DNA of 64,000 nucleotides, taken from positions 1,116,001 through 1,180,000 of the forward strand of contig MSED01000002.1 of the NCBI GenBank assembly GCA_002099365.1, written 5' to 3'. The number at the start of each line of letters is the position of its first letter. Position 1 is the first letter of the stretch. A program made the position numbers and the translations under genes. The notes beneath the pieces were generated by a model. That model had not been told where the DNA came from, searched no databases, and worked only from the letters and a program-made list of their open reading frames with translations. This DNA comes from Phialophora verrucosa (Eukaryota > Ascomycota > Eurotiomycetes > Chaetothyriales > Herpotrichiellaceae). Positions 31,147 through 41,562 of this stretch are shown here, piece by piece.

Positions 31147-32466
31147 GATTGTGAGAGAGAGTGTGTGTGAGTGTTTGTGAGAGTGTGCTGGTATCGCGAA
31201 TCTCGAGATTGTTCTCAGTGTGTCGATTGTTTGATAGATGCAGGTAATGTCGGTTCGATCAATGCTTTGTTCAATGCTCTTCTTCTCTCTACCCGGACCG
31301 GCAGCTGTTCTACATATTTATCTCCCTCAACTCACCAGTAATTAGCACCTACCTCCCTACCTACCTACCTATGTCGAGATAGCGACGATCCATTTCTGGC
31401 AACGCACCCGTAGCGCTCAATTTCATCATCAGAAGCGTGGAATTGCAAGTGGCATGGATAGAGATGAGACGTTGCCGTTCTCTCGCACCAGTCGTGTAGC
31501 GTCCCAGCGAGCGGGAGAATGGCAGCGGGATATCGCTGACATGGGCAGGGCATCGAATACGCGCAGAGAGCTGAGCTTTTGGCTTGCCTGGAAAGTCTTT
31601 ATTGCCGGAATAAGAGAATGCTCCACCAGTACTTCTTTATTCAGGGCTGTGATGAGACATGCCGCCCTTACGGTGCGAGTGCCGTCATGTTAGCAGGAGC
31701 TGACAAAGGATGCATTCGGGCTAATTATGACGACGAGTAGGATAGTAGGACGGGAAAGCAAGGTGTTGTTGGTCTTCCACGGAGTCGTAACTGACTAGTT
31801 CGCCTGCCGCTTCGACCTCGCCGGCCACGGCGCTTTAACGGCTGTGAGAAATGACGAAGCTGGCTTGAGGAGTGCGTCCAGGCATTGGACGCCGAACACT
31901 TACCTAGAAATCGGTCCATAAGGCGCCCTAAAGGCAGCCGAAAGCTTGACCTACGGCAGCGAGGAGGGGATCTAAAGCGGCACCTACTTGAGATTACCGA
32001 GTAGTCACCTCGCTCGCGAGCTCTAGTACTGACGGTTCCTCACGACTCGTCCTTGACCCTGGATGGAATACGAGTCTCTCAGAATGTGTGGCGTAATCAT
32101 TGGCCTGAAGGACGGCTCAATACGCGAGAAGAAGAAGAACAGGAGGGATGGGTACTACATTCGAGTGCTGGACAGGGCGACTGCCTTGTGCCTCGGGTTG
32201 AGTTGAGAGAGGAAGCGGTCTAATCTATCATCATCCCAGGAGTCGGAGATTCATCATCGCCTTTATCGTCTCCTTGAGCCCGGCCGAGCTCTGAGCCAAC
32301 GCCGTGTTCGTCGCTCCCTAGCGGCCATCCCCCTTTTCGAATCGTGCGAGCTCCGTACTGCCCACTGACAACATAGCGAGAGCGTTATCTAGCCCCGTCT
32401 TCATATCTTCTGTGATTTCCCAAACGAGGGCCCTTCATATCCTCTGTGATCTCCCAAACGAAGGCC
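31147..32466. other. intergenic, simple repeats and a short duplication
   Basis: 1.3 kb with no supported gene. Has GTGTGA-type repeats near 31155, CTAC repeats near 31348-31370 and an imperfect 34-bp direct duplication ending at 32464 just after the O-methyltransferase stop. Confidence 0.45.
32399..32464. repeat. 34-bp direct duplication beside the OMT stop
   Basis: Two copies, 32399-32430 and 32433-32464, of a unit starting CTTCATATC and ending CCCAAACGA plus GG-type bases, with about three differences. The second copy abuts the stop codon region of the O-methyltransferase. Confidence 0.7.
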
Positions 32467-33906
32467 TCAAGCCCTGTCCAGGACGACGACACCAGCGCAT
32501 GAACCAACACTGTATATCGTCATCTCTGATATCGTCAATCCGGCCTTTGCGACAAGACCGTCCCACTGCGCCCGCGTCCGTTCCTTGCCGCCGAACAAGA
32601 TCCCCATGCTGACGTCCTGCATGACAGCCTGCCACGGCGCATCCACATCTGGGAGGACGACCTCATCAATCAAGATCTTTGACTTCCCCGGTGTGGGACT
32701 CATTGCATCCCGCAGGAACTTGAGGATTTTGAGGCAGTCCTCATCCGGCCAGTCGTGGAGAATGCGGCGTAGGTAGAAGAACGTGGCGCCGCTTGTGGCC
32801 GCGGGTTGCGGGGTGAAGAAGTCGTGCGGGATGGCGCGGATGCCTTGTGGCAAGGGAGAAGCCATACGATCAATCGCCTCGGGGAGATCTTGTAACAAGA
32901 TGCGGTTCTCGAGCTGTGGGTACTTTCGCAGGAGCTGGATGCATTGATGTCCGTGGCCGCCGCCGATGTCGACGAAGAAGGGCACTTCCGACTCTGGGCG
33001 GCCTGAGGGTGCTGCTGACTCGACGGATTGGTCGAGAATGTCAAGGCTCTGAAGCCATTCATTTGACTGCATGGCTGTCAGGACTTGCTGTAATGCGTTG
33101 AACATTCTAGGCTCTCCTTGGAGCCAAGCAAACGCACTCAGGTTGGTATTGTGGCCCTTCTGGAATGGAGTCTCTGTGTTCGAGCTGATCTCTTGGTACT
33201 TGTGCTCGGCGAGGAACGAGGGAAACGCTTGGATTGCCGGTCCGCACGTGTCGAATCTGTCGGTCGTTGGTCGGCGATGGGCGGAATCGCGGAGCTGGGG
33301 AGGAGACTTACGCGTGAGTCACGCCGGCGCGGGCAACTGGGCTTGCAAGGACGTGGGTGAGTCTGTTGGCTCCGTAATGGTTGGCCGTTGGGTTCGTGAT
33401 GTAGCCTGTCGATGCTAGATAACGGAGCAATCTCTCTGTGTGCGCGTGGCATACTATCTCAGTGCCTTGACGGCAGAAATGGCAGCACTACCCTTACCAA
33501 GCAACTCAGGAGACGCGCCCGAAGCATTCGCGAGTTCACTGGCTGTGAGGGCCTGACTGCTGCTCTTTGCGAGCTCCTGGAAGATAGTTGTCTCGATCCC
33601 GGCGTATACAACAGCTAATTGCAGAGGCTACGCCAAAGGAGCATAAGCAACGTCGCGGGAAGTGTGAAGGGGAAGCCACTCGGACAGCTGTTACGCTGAA
33701 GCCGACTCCTCCCGCAGAGACAAGGAAGGGTCACATACCAAGTTATACAATCTCATAAAGGTATCCTTCGGACTCTCCAACTGGCCCTGGAGCTCCCCGA
33801 GCGCCTTGAGGATCTCATATCGACCACCCTCATCTGCCTCGCTTGCTAATCCCTGAATCTGTGCTACGATGGCCTGCATCCTCGTCGCGCTGAATGAGCC
33901 TGACAT
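32467..33906 (-). CDS. COMT-like O-methyltransferase
   Basis: SAM-dependent O-methyltransferase of the fungal secondary-metabolite type, 403 residues. Four exons: 33906-33739, 33627-33498, 33435-33312 and 33256-32467; introns of 111, 62 and 55 bp. All phases agree. The N-terminal dimerisation/winged-helix part gives YNLPLQLAVVYAGIETTIF and ELANASGASPELLERLLRYL. The SAM site is FFVDIGGGHGHQCIQLL. The catalytic base His lies in RRILHDWPDEDCLKILKFL, followed by KILIDEVVLPD and the C-terminal helix GKERTRAQWDGLVAKAGL. Such enzymes methylate phenolic hydroxyls. No polyketide or peptide synthase is in the window, so the partner pathway is unknown. Confidence 0.9.
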
Positions 33907-34816
33907 ATGAGATATGCCCCGGTGATGTGTTTAGGAGCAGGCTCCTGATCGATTTCCGGCGACTCTTATACTTCGTCACACTAGGAGTGAGGATCCACAG
34001 CGAGGGCTTTTGTATGCCTATTGGTTGCTAAGCATATGACCGATGACCGATGCCGGCCGAGGACAAAGCTGTTGAACATGTCTGCCTGGAGCCATCGCTC
34101 TCTCCATGGACTTTGCAGCGCAAATCATTCGTGGATCGTTGTGGGAAGTACGTCAGACTCTCGCAATTAGCAGGCGATGGATCCAAGGAAGTCCATGCCA
34201 TGTGGGCAGCTCGTCCTGAGATGTGTGAGAGTACTCGGTGGGGCGTATCATCAAGTTTACAACTGTATATGACCCTGCAGGTAGTCTGAGCTCGATCCGT
34301 CCTCTCTCATGGACTGGTTAGGTTCTAACCCTTGTGCCAGCTGGGTCTCTCGTCCAACCTGCGTACCGAGAACTGTATCCCGCTATTCGTAGATATCTCA
34401 GCGGCTGAGCTCAAACACTACGACTTCCACGGCTAGGAATGCCGCCCACGATTAATGGTAGCCTGCATACAAGGGCTCTCATCCGGTTTGCGAGATTTCG
34501 AAATTGACATGGCAGTCCGTTAAGAGCACCAAGTGTCTGTAAACTATCTCAGCTCTTTAATAAATGTACATTCTTGGTTGGTAAAAGAAAGGGGAATCTT
34601 TCTGGTCTTCAGGGTCTCATTGTAAATTCAACCAAACCACCTGTCGAAGTGAAGTCGCCGTCGCTCGTGATGCATAAACGTCAGTCAATCCAGCATATTA
34701 AACGTCCGCACTGTGTCTTAGTCCCGGGATCCTGTGCCGCGCAATCTAACCAGCAAGCCTGAATCCAATGTCTAGTTCAGTTGAGGGAGAAGTTGTTCTT
34801 CGGACATGCCGTAGCG
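33907..34816. other. intergenic, nothing recognised
   Basis: Promoter side of the O-methyltransferase and 3' flank of kinesin. No supported ORF. Confidence 0.45.
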
Positions 34817-37815
34817 TCACCTGTTGTTGAAGAACCAGCTGCCTCTTTTGTTGCCGCCGTCCGACCCGCTGAGGTTCGAGATAATGGGCAGGCCAGGGCC
34901 TCCGTTAGCGCTCTCAGTGTTGGGAGGTGCACCACCGCCGCCACGCAGAGGTTTGGCAATTCGGGCCCCTGCGTTCATGAGGCTGTTGAATCCGCCTGTC
35001 GCCCCTACGGCGCCAGTTGCCATGTTCCTGGAGGAAACCTTGGCTGCTTCAAGACGTTCTCTCACAGCCGCAAGCTGTGCCTCGAATCTAGAGCCAGAGT
35101 TAGCGCCGATACTTGCCCCGATCGCTTTGGTTGAGACATACCTGTGGTTTGCTGCTGTCAACTTATCCTGGCTATCAGCCAACAGACTCTCTAGACTCAA
35201 GATGCGTTCATTCCGTGCGATCAATTTTCGCTCCGCGATGGCGACTTCTTTCTTCAGACTGGTGTTTTGATCCACAAGTTGCCTCTGCACCACGGTGAGC
35301 TGTTCAAGATTGCGTTCCAAGAACGCCATCTTCTTTTGTTGCTGTCGGTTATTACTCGATCGGAGCACATTGTTGTACTGTTCTCGTGTTTCGTCCAGCG
35401 AAATTTCGAGCTCAACCACTCGCTCGCATCGGTTCTGCAAGTCGCGCATGAGATTCTTCTTCATCGACTCGAAGTCAGCCATTTGTTGTTGCAGGCTCTT
35501 GCCGGTAAGCCCGTTTGCCGCAGCTCCGTTGGCTCCACCTCGAGATTGAAGATCTGTGATGGCCTTCTGAAGCTTTTCAATCTCTTGCGACTTGTGCGTC
35601 AGTTGATCTCGAAGGTCATGGACAAGTTCACTCTGAGTGTCCCTGCGATCAGAGTATAACTGCTCCAGTCGTCCCTTGACGCTCTCCACATCATCGGGAC
35701 CCAGCTTGCCAGACAGCAGATCTTCATAGTCTTGTTGCACGGCTGCCAATTTCTCCTCGAGTGCTAGCGTTCGATCCTCATGGTCGTCTTCCGCTCGTTC
35801 AGTCAGTGACTTCTCGGCCTGTCGGACGAGTGTCTGCGATTCGACCAACTTGGCTCTTAAGTCTTCCAAGACATGACTAGGTACGCTCTCCCCACTCAAG
35901 CTGGCGGCATGGAGCGCATCCACTTGATCAAGCATCTCACGCATGCGGTTTTCGTTCTCAGAAAAGGCACTGTCACCTAGGTCGAAGCCTGCCATCATTT
36001 TAGCCATCTTTTCCTTCTTCTTGCGATCCTTCTCGTCTAGCACGGCTGTTGTCTCCTTGGCACTCATCTTGAGCTCGAGGAGTTGTTGCTTGACAGAGAT
36101 CAACTCGGTCTCGAGCTCGGAGTTTGCATCCTTCAGGCTTTCCATGGTGATGGCGTCTTCTTTACCCTGGTATGACAGTTTCTGCAATTCAAGTTGGGTC
36201 TTGTTGAGCTTGTCGGCCATGATCTCATTTTCTTTCGCCGTCCGCATGGCGCCATCCTTGTATGACTTGAGCTCGTCTCTGGCTTCCTGGAGACTTCGCT
36301 CTGCGTTGGCGGCTTGTGTCTCCTTCTCCGTGAGCTGATCCTGGAGTTCATTCTCTCGCCGGAGAAATTCTTCGCGCTCGTCTTTCTCGAGTATGATGCT
36401 CGGCGTACTCGATCTCTCACCCGCCCGAGAGTCAGGCCTGCTGGGAGTGTCTGATCTGAGAAGGTCTGAGGGTGCTCTTGAAGGCGTATCTGGCCTTGCC
36501 CTGGCTTCTGACTTCTGGCCTGTACCACCCAAGGGAGGCACCCACTTCTCTTTCGGCACCGTCTCGCCCCTTCTCCATATCTGCACTTCCGCATCAAGTG
36601 ATGCGATGTACTTTTCAAAGGTCATGGCCTGGTTCTGAGCAATTTTGAGGTGGCGCTTCAACTCCGTGGGGCTTAATTCGGCGTTAATCTTGGCTTTGTT
36701 CTTGATGGTCTTCGCCCGCATACCGAATCGCAAGGTGCTGACAGTTTCCGCATCGTTGTAGCTGCTGGGCGAACAGTTTATGATGAGTGTCGTTCTCGAG
36801 TTACCACCCAAACTTTCTTGCAGAATTCTCGTCAGTTTCGAGTCCCGATATGGCACGTGAGTTGATTTGCCGTCTGTGAGAGCATTGATGACCATTCCCA
36901 GTGCGCTCAAACTTTTATTGATCTTCTTTGCCTCTTCCAGTGTCTGACCGCTTGCACCAGTCTTGCCAACCTTTTCTGAACCAGCCAAGTCGACCAGGTA
37001 CAGCATACCGCTCTTCTGCGATCCAGTGTTGACATCTTTCTGGTTAATCGTGACCAAGAATATGGAGTGTGACCGCGACGACTCCAAGTTCATGTTTGTG
37101 GACGCTGTAACTCTTGACCGCTGGCCCAAGTGCATGGCTGTGTAGACCTCTTCGACGGTATTGACATAAATTTCCCGCAACCCTTTCACATACGGCCCCT
37201 TCGGCCCTTCGTTGATAGGTAAATTGTCACAGGCGGGGTTGAGGAGATCGCGTATTCGCTCCATGTAGATTTCGAGGTAAGAGATTCCGACCGTGTACTC
37301 GATCTGAGCGGAGCCATGGACGAGGATGGCGTCGAAGATCTGTTCTGTTATCCGGGGAATGATGCCTTTCTTGTCCGGATCATCCATGTCTCCCATCATG
37401 GTATATGACTTTCCCGCACCGGTTTGACCGTAGGCGAACACGGTGCCATTATAGCCATTCATAACATCCTCAACAGTATTTCTTATAGAGAAGTCGAATA
37501 TATCGGCTTGTTGGGAGGACATGTCAAAGACCCGGTCAAAGGTGAATGGCGCATTCGTCTCGGACGACTGTAGCTGGACCGTGTCGTCGCCAGAGAACTG
37601 GACAATGGGTTGACCGCCATTCGCATTCTCGACTTTGTTCTGAGGTCGGAAACGGGCAACAACTAGGAGACATAATCAGCAAACAGGCGGACGACAAAAC
37701 AAGGACCATCGCAAACCTTTGATGTTGTTGCCCCCTCCCTCTCTCGTCGAACTCGTGCTAGAATCTGAAGTCAGAGCGCCTTCTAGGGGAAGTGGAGCAG
37801 GGAGACGTACGCCAT
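34817..37815 (-). CDS. kinesin-1 heavy chain
   Basis: Conventional kinesin, plus-end microtubule motor carrying vesicles to the hyphal tip; 945 residues, close to Neurospora Nkin. Exon 1 is only five bases (37815-37811, ATGGC); then 37757-37717, 37662-35142 and 35087-34817, with introns of 53, 54 and 54 bp. Motor domain: NNIKVVARFRPQN, P-loop YGQTGAGKSYTMMG, switch I NLESSRSHSI, switch II YLVDLAGSEKVGKTGA. The neck and long coiled coils run from about residue 345 to 860. The tail is glycine-rich and basic, with spliced TAANHRFEAQLAAVRERLEA. The last intron is in frame and free of stops, so its retention would add 18 residues. The gene is divergent from the hydrolase at 38.6 kb. Confidence 0.95.
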
Positions 37816-38560
37816 GTTCAACGTAGACGTGATGTTGTCAATCGGGCCAACGTGACAGCATCAGTCTCGTGGGGAGCAGCCCGACTGCGCGGGTTATCGA
37901 AAGGGAGAATCAGGGTCGCGACGTTGATGTTGATACGGCGACGATGGGAAGTGGGAAGACAAGGAATGCGTCCGGCACTCTTACGCAAATGTCGGGATGA
38001 TTGTTGCGAGTACTTTTGCTGGCACCACGACGTGAACTTGATGCACGGCGCGGTGAGGTGCAGATGATGTGGCTGCAGTGACACTGTTTCGCTCGCTTGT
38101 GCCTGTTCTGACGCGCCAGCCTTGCCCGCGCCCTGAAACAGGCGCCTTAGCCGCAACCCCTGTTGCCACAGTTTCAGCCCCCAATGCTGTCTTCAGAAAA
38201 CCCATAAACATGGTGCCCTTTCCGTGCCTTCCCGCCAGTAAACAGCTGGCCAATCCGTGCCTGCGAGCTCTGTTCTCGAAACTTACTGTAACCTTCACTT
38301 GTCCCGCACCGTAACCGAGGACTGACTAATTAATTCGTTCGGCCGAGCCGTGTACGAGTAAAGCGCATGAAATGAATGCAGTTTAGTAATTGTGACACAC
38401 CCTCCTGATACTTAGGGCTTTCTTTGATCTGAGCGACAAGGTAAGAATCTATATAGATAATCCGGATACTGTACAGACGCTCCGGATCTGGTGCTCTCGT
38501 GTCTATCAATAGCAAACCCAACTCAAGACGCATAAACCGGACATCAGAGAGGCGGCAATC
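37816..38560. promoter_or_regulatory. divergent promoter, kinesin / hydrolase
   Basis: 745 bp between start codons. A TATA-like TATATAGA at 38450 lies about 110 nt before the hydrolase ATG. Nothing else is recognised. Confidence 0.45.
38450..38457 (+). promoter_or_regulatory. TATA-like box
   Basis: TATATAGA, about 110 nt upstream of the ATG at 38561. Weak match; position is right. Confidence 0.3.
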
Positions 38561-39660
38561 ATGGCGGCAGCAAAGACCCAATCTTTCTTCTCTTCCCTAA
38601 ATCTCAAGCACAATGTCACAAAGACATCGTCGGGCTCAGAAGTTCACAGCTACATATCCGACCTGGGCCCGGACAAGCCCATCCTGACCTTGATCCATGG
38701 GTACCCTCAGTCTGCCTTTGAATGGCGTTATGTCAGTCTCCTACGTTTTTAGAGCGTTGCTTGAGTTTCAGCCGCATATACCGCCAGGATGGTTGGTGAT
38801 GAGACTGACACCGATAGGTCGTCCCTCTCTTGCACGGCAAAATCTCCCTCTTCGTCCCCGAACTTCCGGGTTACGGCATCTCGACACCCATTGTCGGCGA
38901 CGCCACGGTCAACACAAAACGCTCGGTGGGAACTGCCTTGCTCGAAGCTCTGGCCTCCGTCTTCAACACCAAATCGTCCTCAGCACCTCGTAAAGTAATC
39001 TTAGGAGGCCACGACCGCGGTGCAAGGATCTCCCACCGTCTCTCGGTCGACTTCTCCCACCCACCTCAGCAATCCCCAAGCCTTTACAACGACCTAAACG
39101 TCACTGTCATTGGCACGGTCCTGCTCGATATAATCCCCACAAAGGAACAATGGACCGCCTTCTCCAATCCGGCAGTCGCCCAGGGATATTTCCACTGGCC
39201 GTTGCTCGCTAACGCTCAGTTCGCCACGGATATCATCTCTGCATATGGTGGTGGTAATTGGGCGAGGGCGGCGCATTCCCGAATTGCAGGCCCAAATCCG
39301 AAGGCTCTGGAACGAATCTCCAATGACGGTGCAGTGGATATTTATGCCGAACTGTTCGATAAAAAGGAGACGCTCTATTACTCGGCGCTCGACTACGCCG
39401 CCGGTGCGGCACCCGAGGCGAGCGAGCAGGAAGAAGACCAGAAAGCGGGACGGAAAGTCGGCGTGCCGCTGTTGGTTCTCTTCAGCAAAGCCAAGCTCGG
39501 CGCGACGGCGGACGTGGCTGGGATTTGGAAAGCGTGGGTCGGCGAAGGTGTTCAGTACGAGGGGGTTGGCGTGGGAGACGGCTATGGACACTATCTGCCC
39601 GAAGAGGCGTATGATATTGTGGTGCCAAAAATTGAGGAGTTTATAAAGAAAGTCACTTAG
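38561..39660 (+). CDS. alpha/beta hydrolase, fluoroacetate-dehalogenase-like
   Basis: 337 residues in exons 38561-38731 and 38818-39660 (86-bp intron, phase 0). The oxyanion stretch is LIHGYPQSAFEWR. The nucleophile elbow GGHDRGARISHRL has Asp123 followed by the RGxR pair that binds the carboxylate in haloacetate dehalogenases. The base is probably the His in DGYGHYLPEEAYD. Known relatives release fluoride or chloride from haloacetates, or open epoxides. The insert with EASEQEEDQKAG near residue 270 is unusual and makes the cap or late strand longer. Epoxide hydrolase or another ester hydrolase remains possible. This is the second dehalogenase-type fold in the window; it is not close kin of the one at 4428. 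Confidence 0.85.
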
Positions 39661-40466
39661 AAGCGCCGCCTCTGATTGAAGCAGGGGTGACCAGTGCACG
39701 GATGGAGACTATCATGGGCGCCAGCCTTACTTTCCGTCGGCTGACGGTTCTGCTGATGAATCTACACCAGTAGTCAAATGCGAGGGCTGAAGTTTAATAG
39801 TGATCCTCTGAAGAAGTGAGATTTTTCTATGCACGTTTCGTCTCCTGGTGAGCACTGTATTCAGCCCTATATAACAGTCGCCTCACAGTTATGTCACAAC
39901 ATGTGCTGCGCAGCGTTTCCAACCATAGTTCTGTTTCTCCATCACCCTCTGGCTGCAAGCCGATGCTCCGTGTTCAGCTCTCAATGTTCAGCTCACTTCT
40001 TCCTGACATTCCCGTCAACCATGCTCTACATCAATTGCAACTTGATCCGTACTGTAGTCCTTGCATATCGTCGACCGGACAATCGTGTCTTTCCAATACG
40101 GGCTTGCCGATAGCTCTACCCACATATCCAAGCGGATGCTTCAGCCAAGGTCGTATTGCCGTGACAGTTCTGTCGCGCTCCAAGCTCCGTACATGTTTTC
40201 ACACAGGATCGATGGTTGATGCTACTCGCTCTCCCGTCTTCATCACCAGCATCCTCTCAGGCGCGCTTCTTGTGCTGATCAGGTACGACGTCTGTTGCGT
40301 TGGCGATCGAACCGAAGTCGCAATGAAGTTCGTTTGGTCGGCGTCGTGGCCATTTCTCCATCCACAAACTCGTCATTACTGCCAGGCGACCCTGGTCCAG
40401 ACAGCAGGTGCTTGAAGCGATTGAGGATCTTAGCTCGGACTATCGAGTGTTAGTGAGCGTATTCTT
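39661..40466. other. intergenic, nothing recognised
   Basis: Convergent 3' flanks of the hydrolase and BTB genes. An open frame at 39891-40415 has no domain and a CT-rich, non-coding look. Confidence 0.4.
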
Positions 40467-41237
40467 TCAGTGATGTATAAGAGACTTTCCCAAGACTTTC
40501 CCACTTGAAAACTCCACCGGCACAATATCGTTTGCACGAGCTTCGTCTTGCAACGAGGGTCCTAAGCCGAATTCGGAATCGAAACCAGGTATTTTCGAAG
40601 GATGGACGACCTTGAGGGCATCAATGTGTGTGGTCTCCAGCGTTGCAAATTCAACAGCCATTCCCATCGCTACCTTCTGGTGCACCGCGAATAGCTCGAC
40701 CCAAGTGTCCTTGTCTTCCGATTTCGAAATCCAGAAGGCTACGTGCTTGAGCAGGTATGATTGCATGAATTTTTGTCGATCATCTTCGAAAATGAGGTAG
40801 AGGAACTCACGGCTGGGAACCGTAGGCTCGAATGAAGAGAAAGTCTCTTTGAGTTGCTCGACAGCCAGGAGTTGGAGGCCTGGCACGAGGAGGTAGTCTG
40901 CAAGGCGGTAGATGTGGAGGAGTAATTCATCAGGTTGGTACTGGGCGTCTTGTGGTTGCTGATACATTGCTTCGCCGACTCTCCTCACAGGTGAGTATAA
41001 CCACCGAAAGAAAAAGCCAAAGAGCTTGGCATCCAACCCGAGAAGGTGGATTTCTTTGGAGGTCGTCTCCTGGTACCCTCCATGGAAGGCGCTGTGAAAG
41101 AATTTGGATGAGGCGCAGATCAAGTTCTTATGAACTCCAAACTCCTGTTTTTCAGGACCCACGATTACTGTTACAACTTCCGTGCCGAGTGGGACAACTG
41201 GCGGCGACCAACTCGCAATGCCTGTCGAGCTTGCCAT
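40467..41237 (-). CDS. BTB/POZ-domain protein
   Basis: 256 residues, intronless. The frame is open to 41261 but the first ATG is at 41237 (MASSTG). The BTB fold covers about residues 20-125: VTVIVGPEKQEFGVHKNLIC, SSKFFHSAFHGGYQE, IHLLGLDAKLFGFFFRWLY and LLHIYRLADYLLVPGLQLLA. This type is very common in filamentous fungi, with unknown partners; some bind Cullin-3. The C-terminal half, with WISKSEDKDTW, has no known domain. The upstream leader is rich in CT on the coding strand. Confidence 0.85.
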   Translation of the reverse strand: MASSTGIASWSPPVVPLGTEVVTVIVGPEKQEFGVHKNLICASSKFFHSAFHGGYQETTSKEIHLLGLDAKLFGFFFRWLYSPVRRVGEAMYQQPQDAQYQPDELLLHIYRLADYLLVPGLQLLAVEQLKETFSSFEPTVPSREFLYLIFEDDRQKFMQSYLLKHVAFWISKSEDKDTWVELFAVHQKVAMGMAVEFATLETTHIDALKVVHPSKIPGFDSEFGLGPSLQDEARANDIVPVEFSSGKVLGKSLIHH

Positions 41238-41562
41238 CTCTGTCGAAATGTAGTGAAGCAATGGGCTGGTGTCAGTCGTAACAGAGACGAGAATGTATCA
41301 GGGACGAGTGAATTTGGTGTGTGATGAAATGATAGAAAAGTAAGATAAGAGGTGGAGGGTTTGAGAGAAGGCGAGCAGTGCAATAAAGGAGAACTGAGAG
41401 TATGTGAAAGCGATGGCGGTCCTCGCAGCAACCATAAGAGTGAAGTGAGCAGGTAGTCATGAAGAACTGTCGCAAAGGCACTGCAATTCTCCTGGCAGGA
41501 GCATCATCAAGTTGTGACTCTCACCTTTTCGAGCTGCGATATGCGCTGCGTCTCATTACGAC
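41238..41562. other. short intergenic interval
   Basis: 325 bp between the BTB start and the stop of the phosphatase-family gene, both on the minus strand. Promoter of the BTB gene; nothing recognised. Confidence 0.4.

Noticed and set aside
39891..40415. 174-codon plus-strand ORF
   Set aside because: CT-rich, no domain, no ortholog-like motif, lies in a convergent gap.
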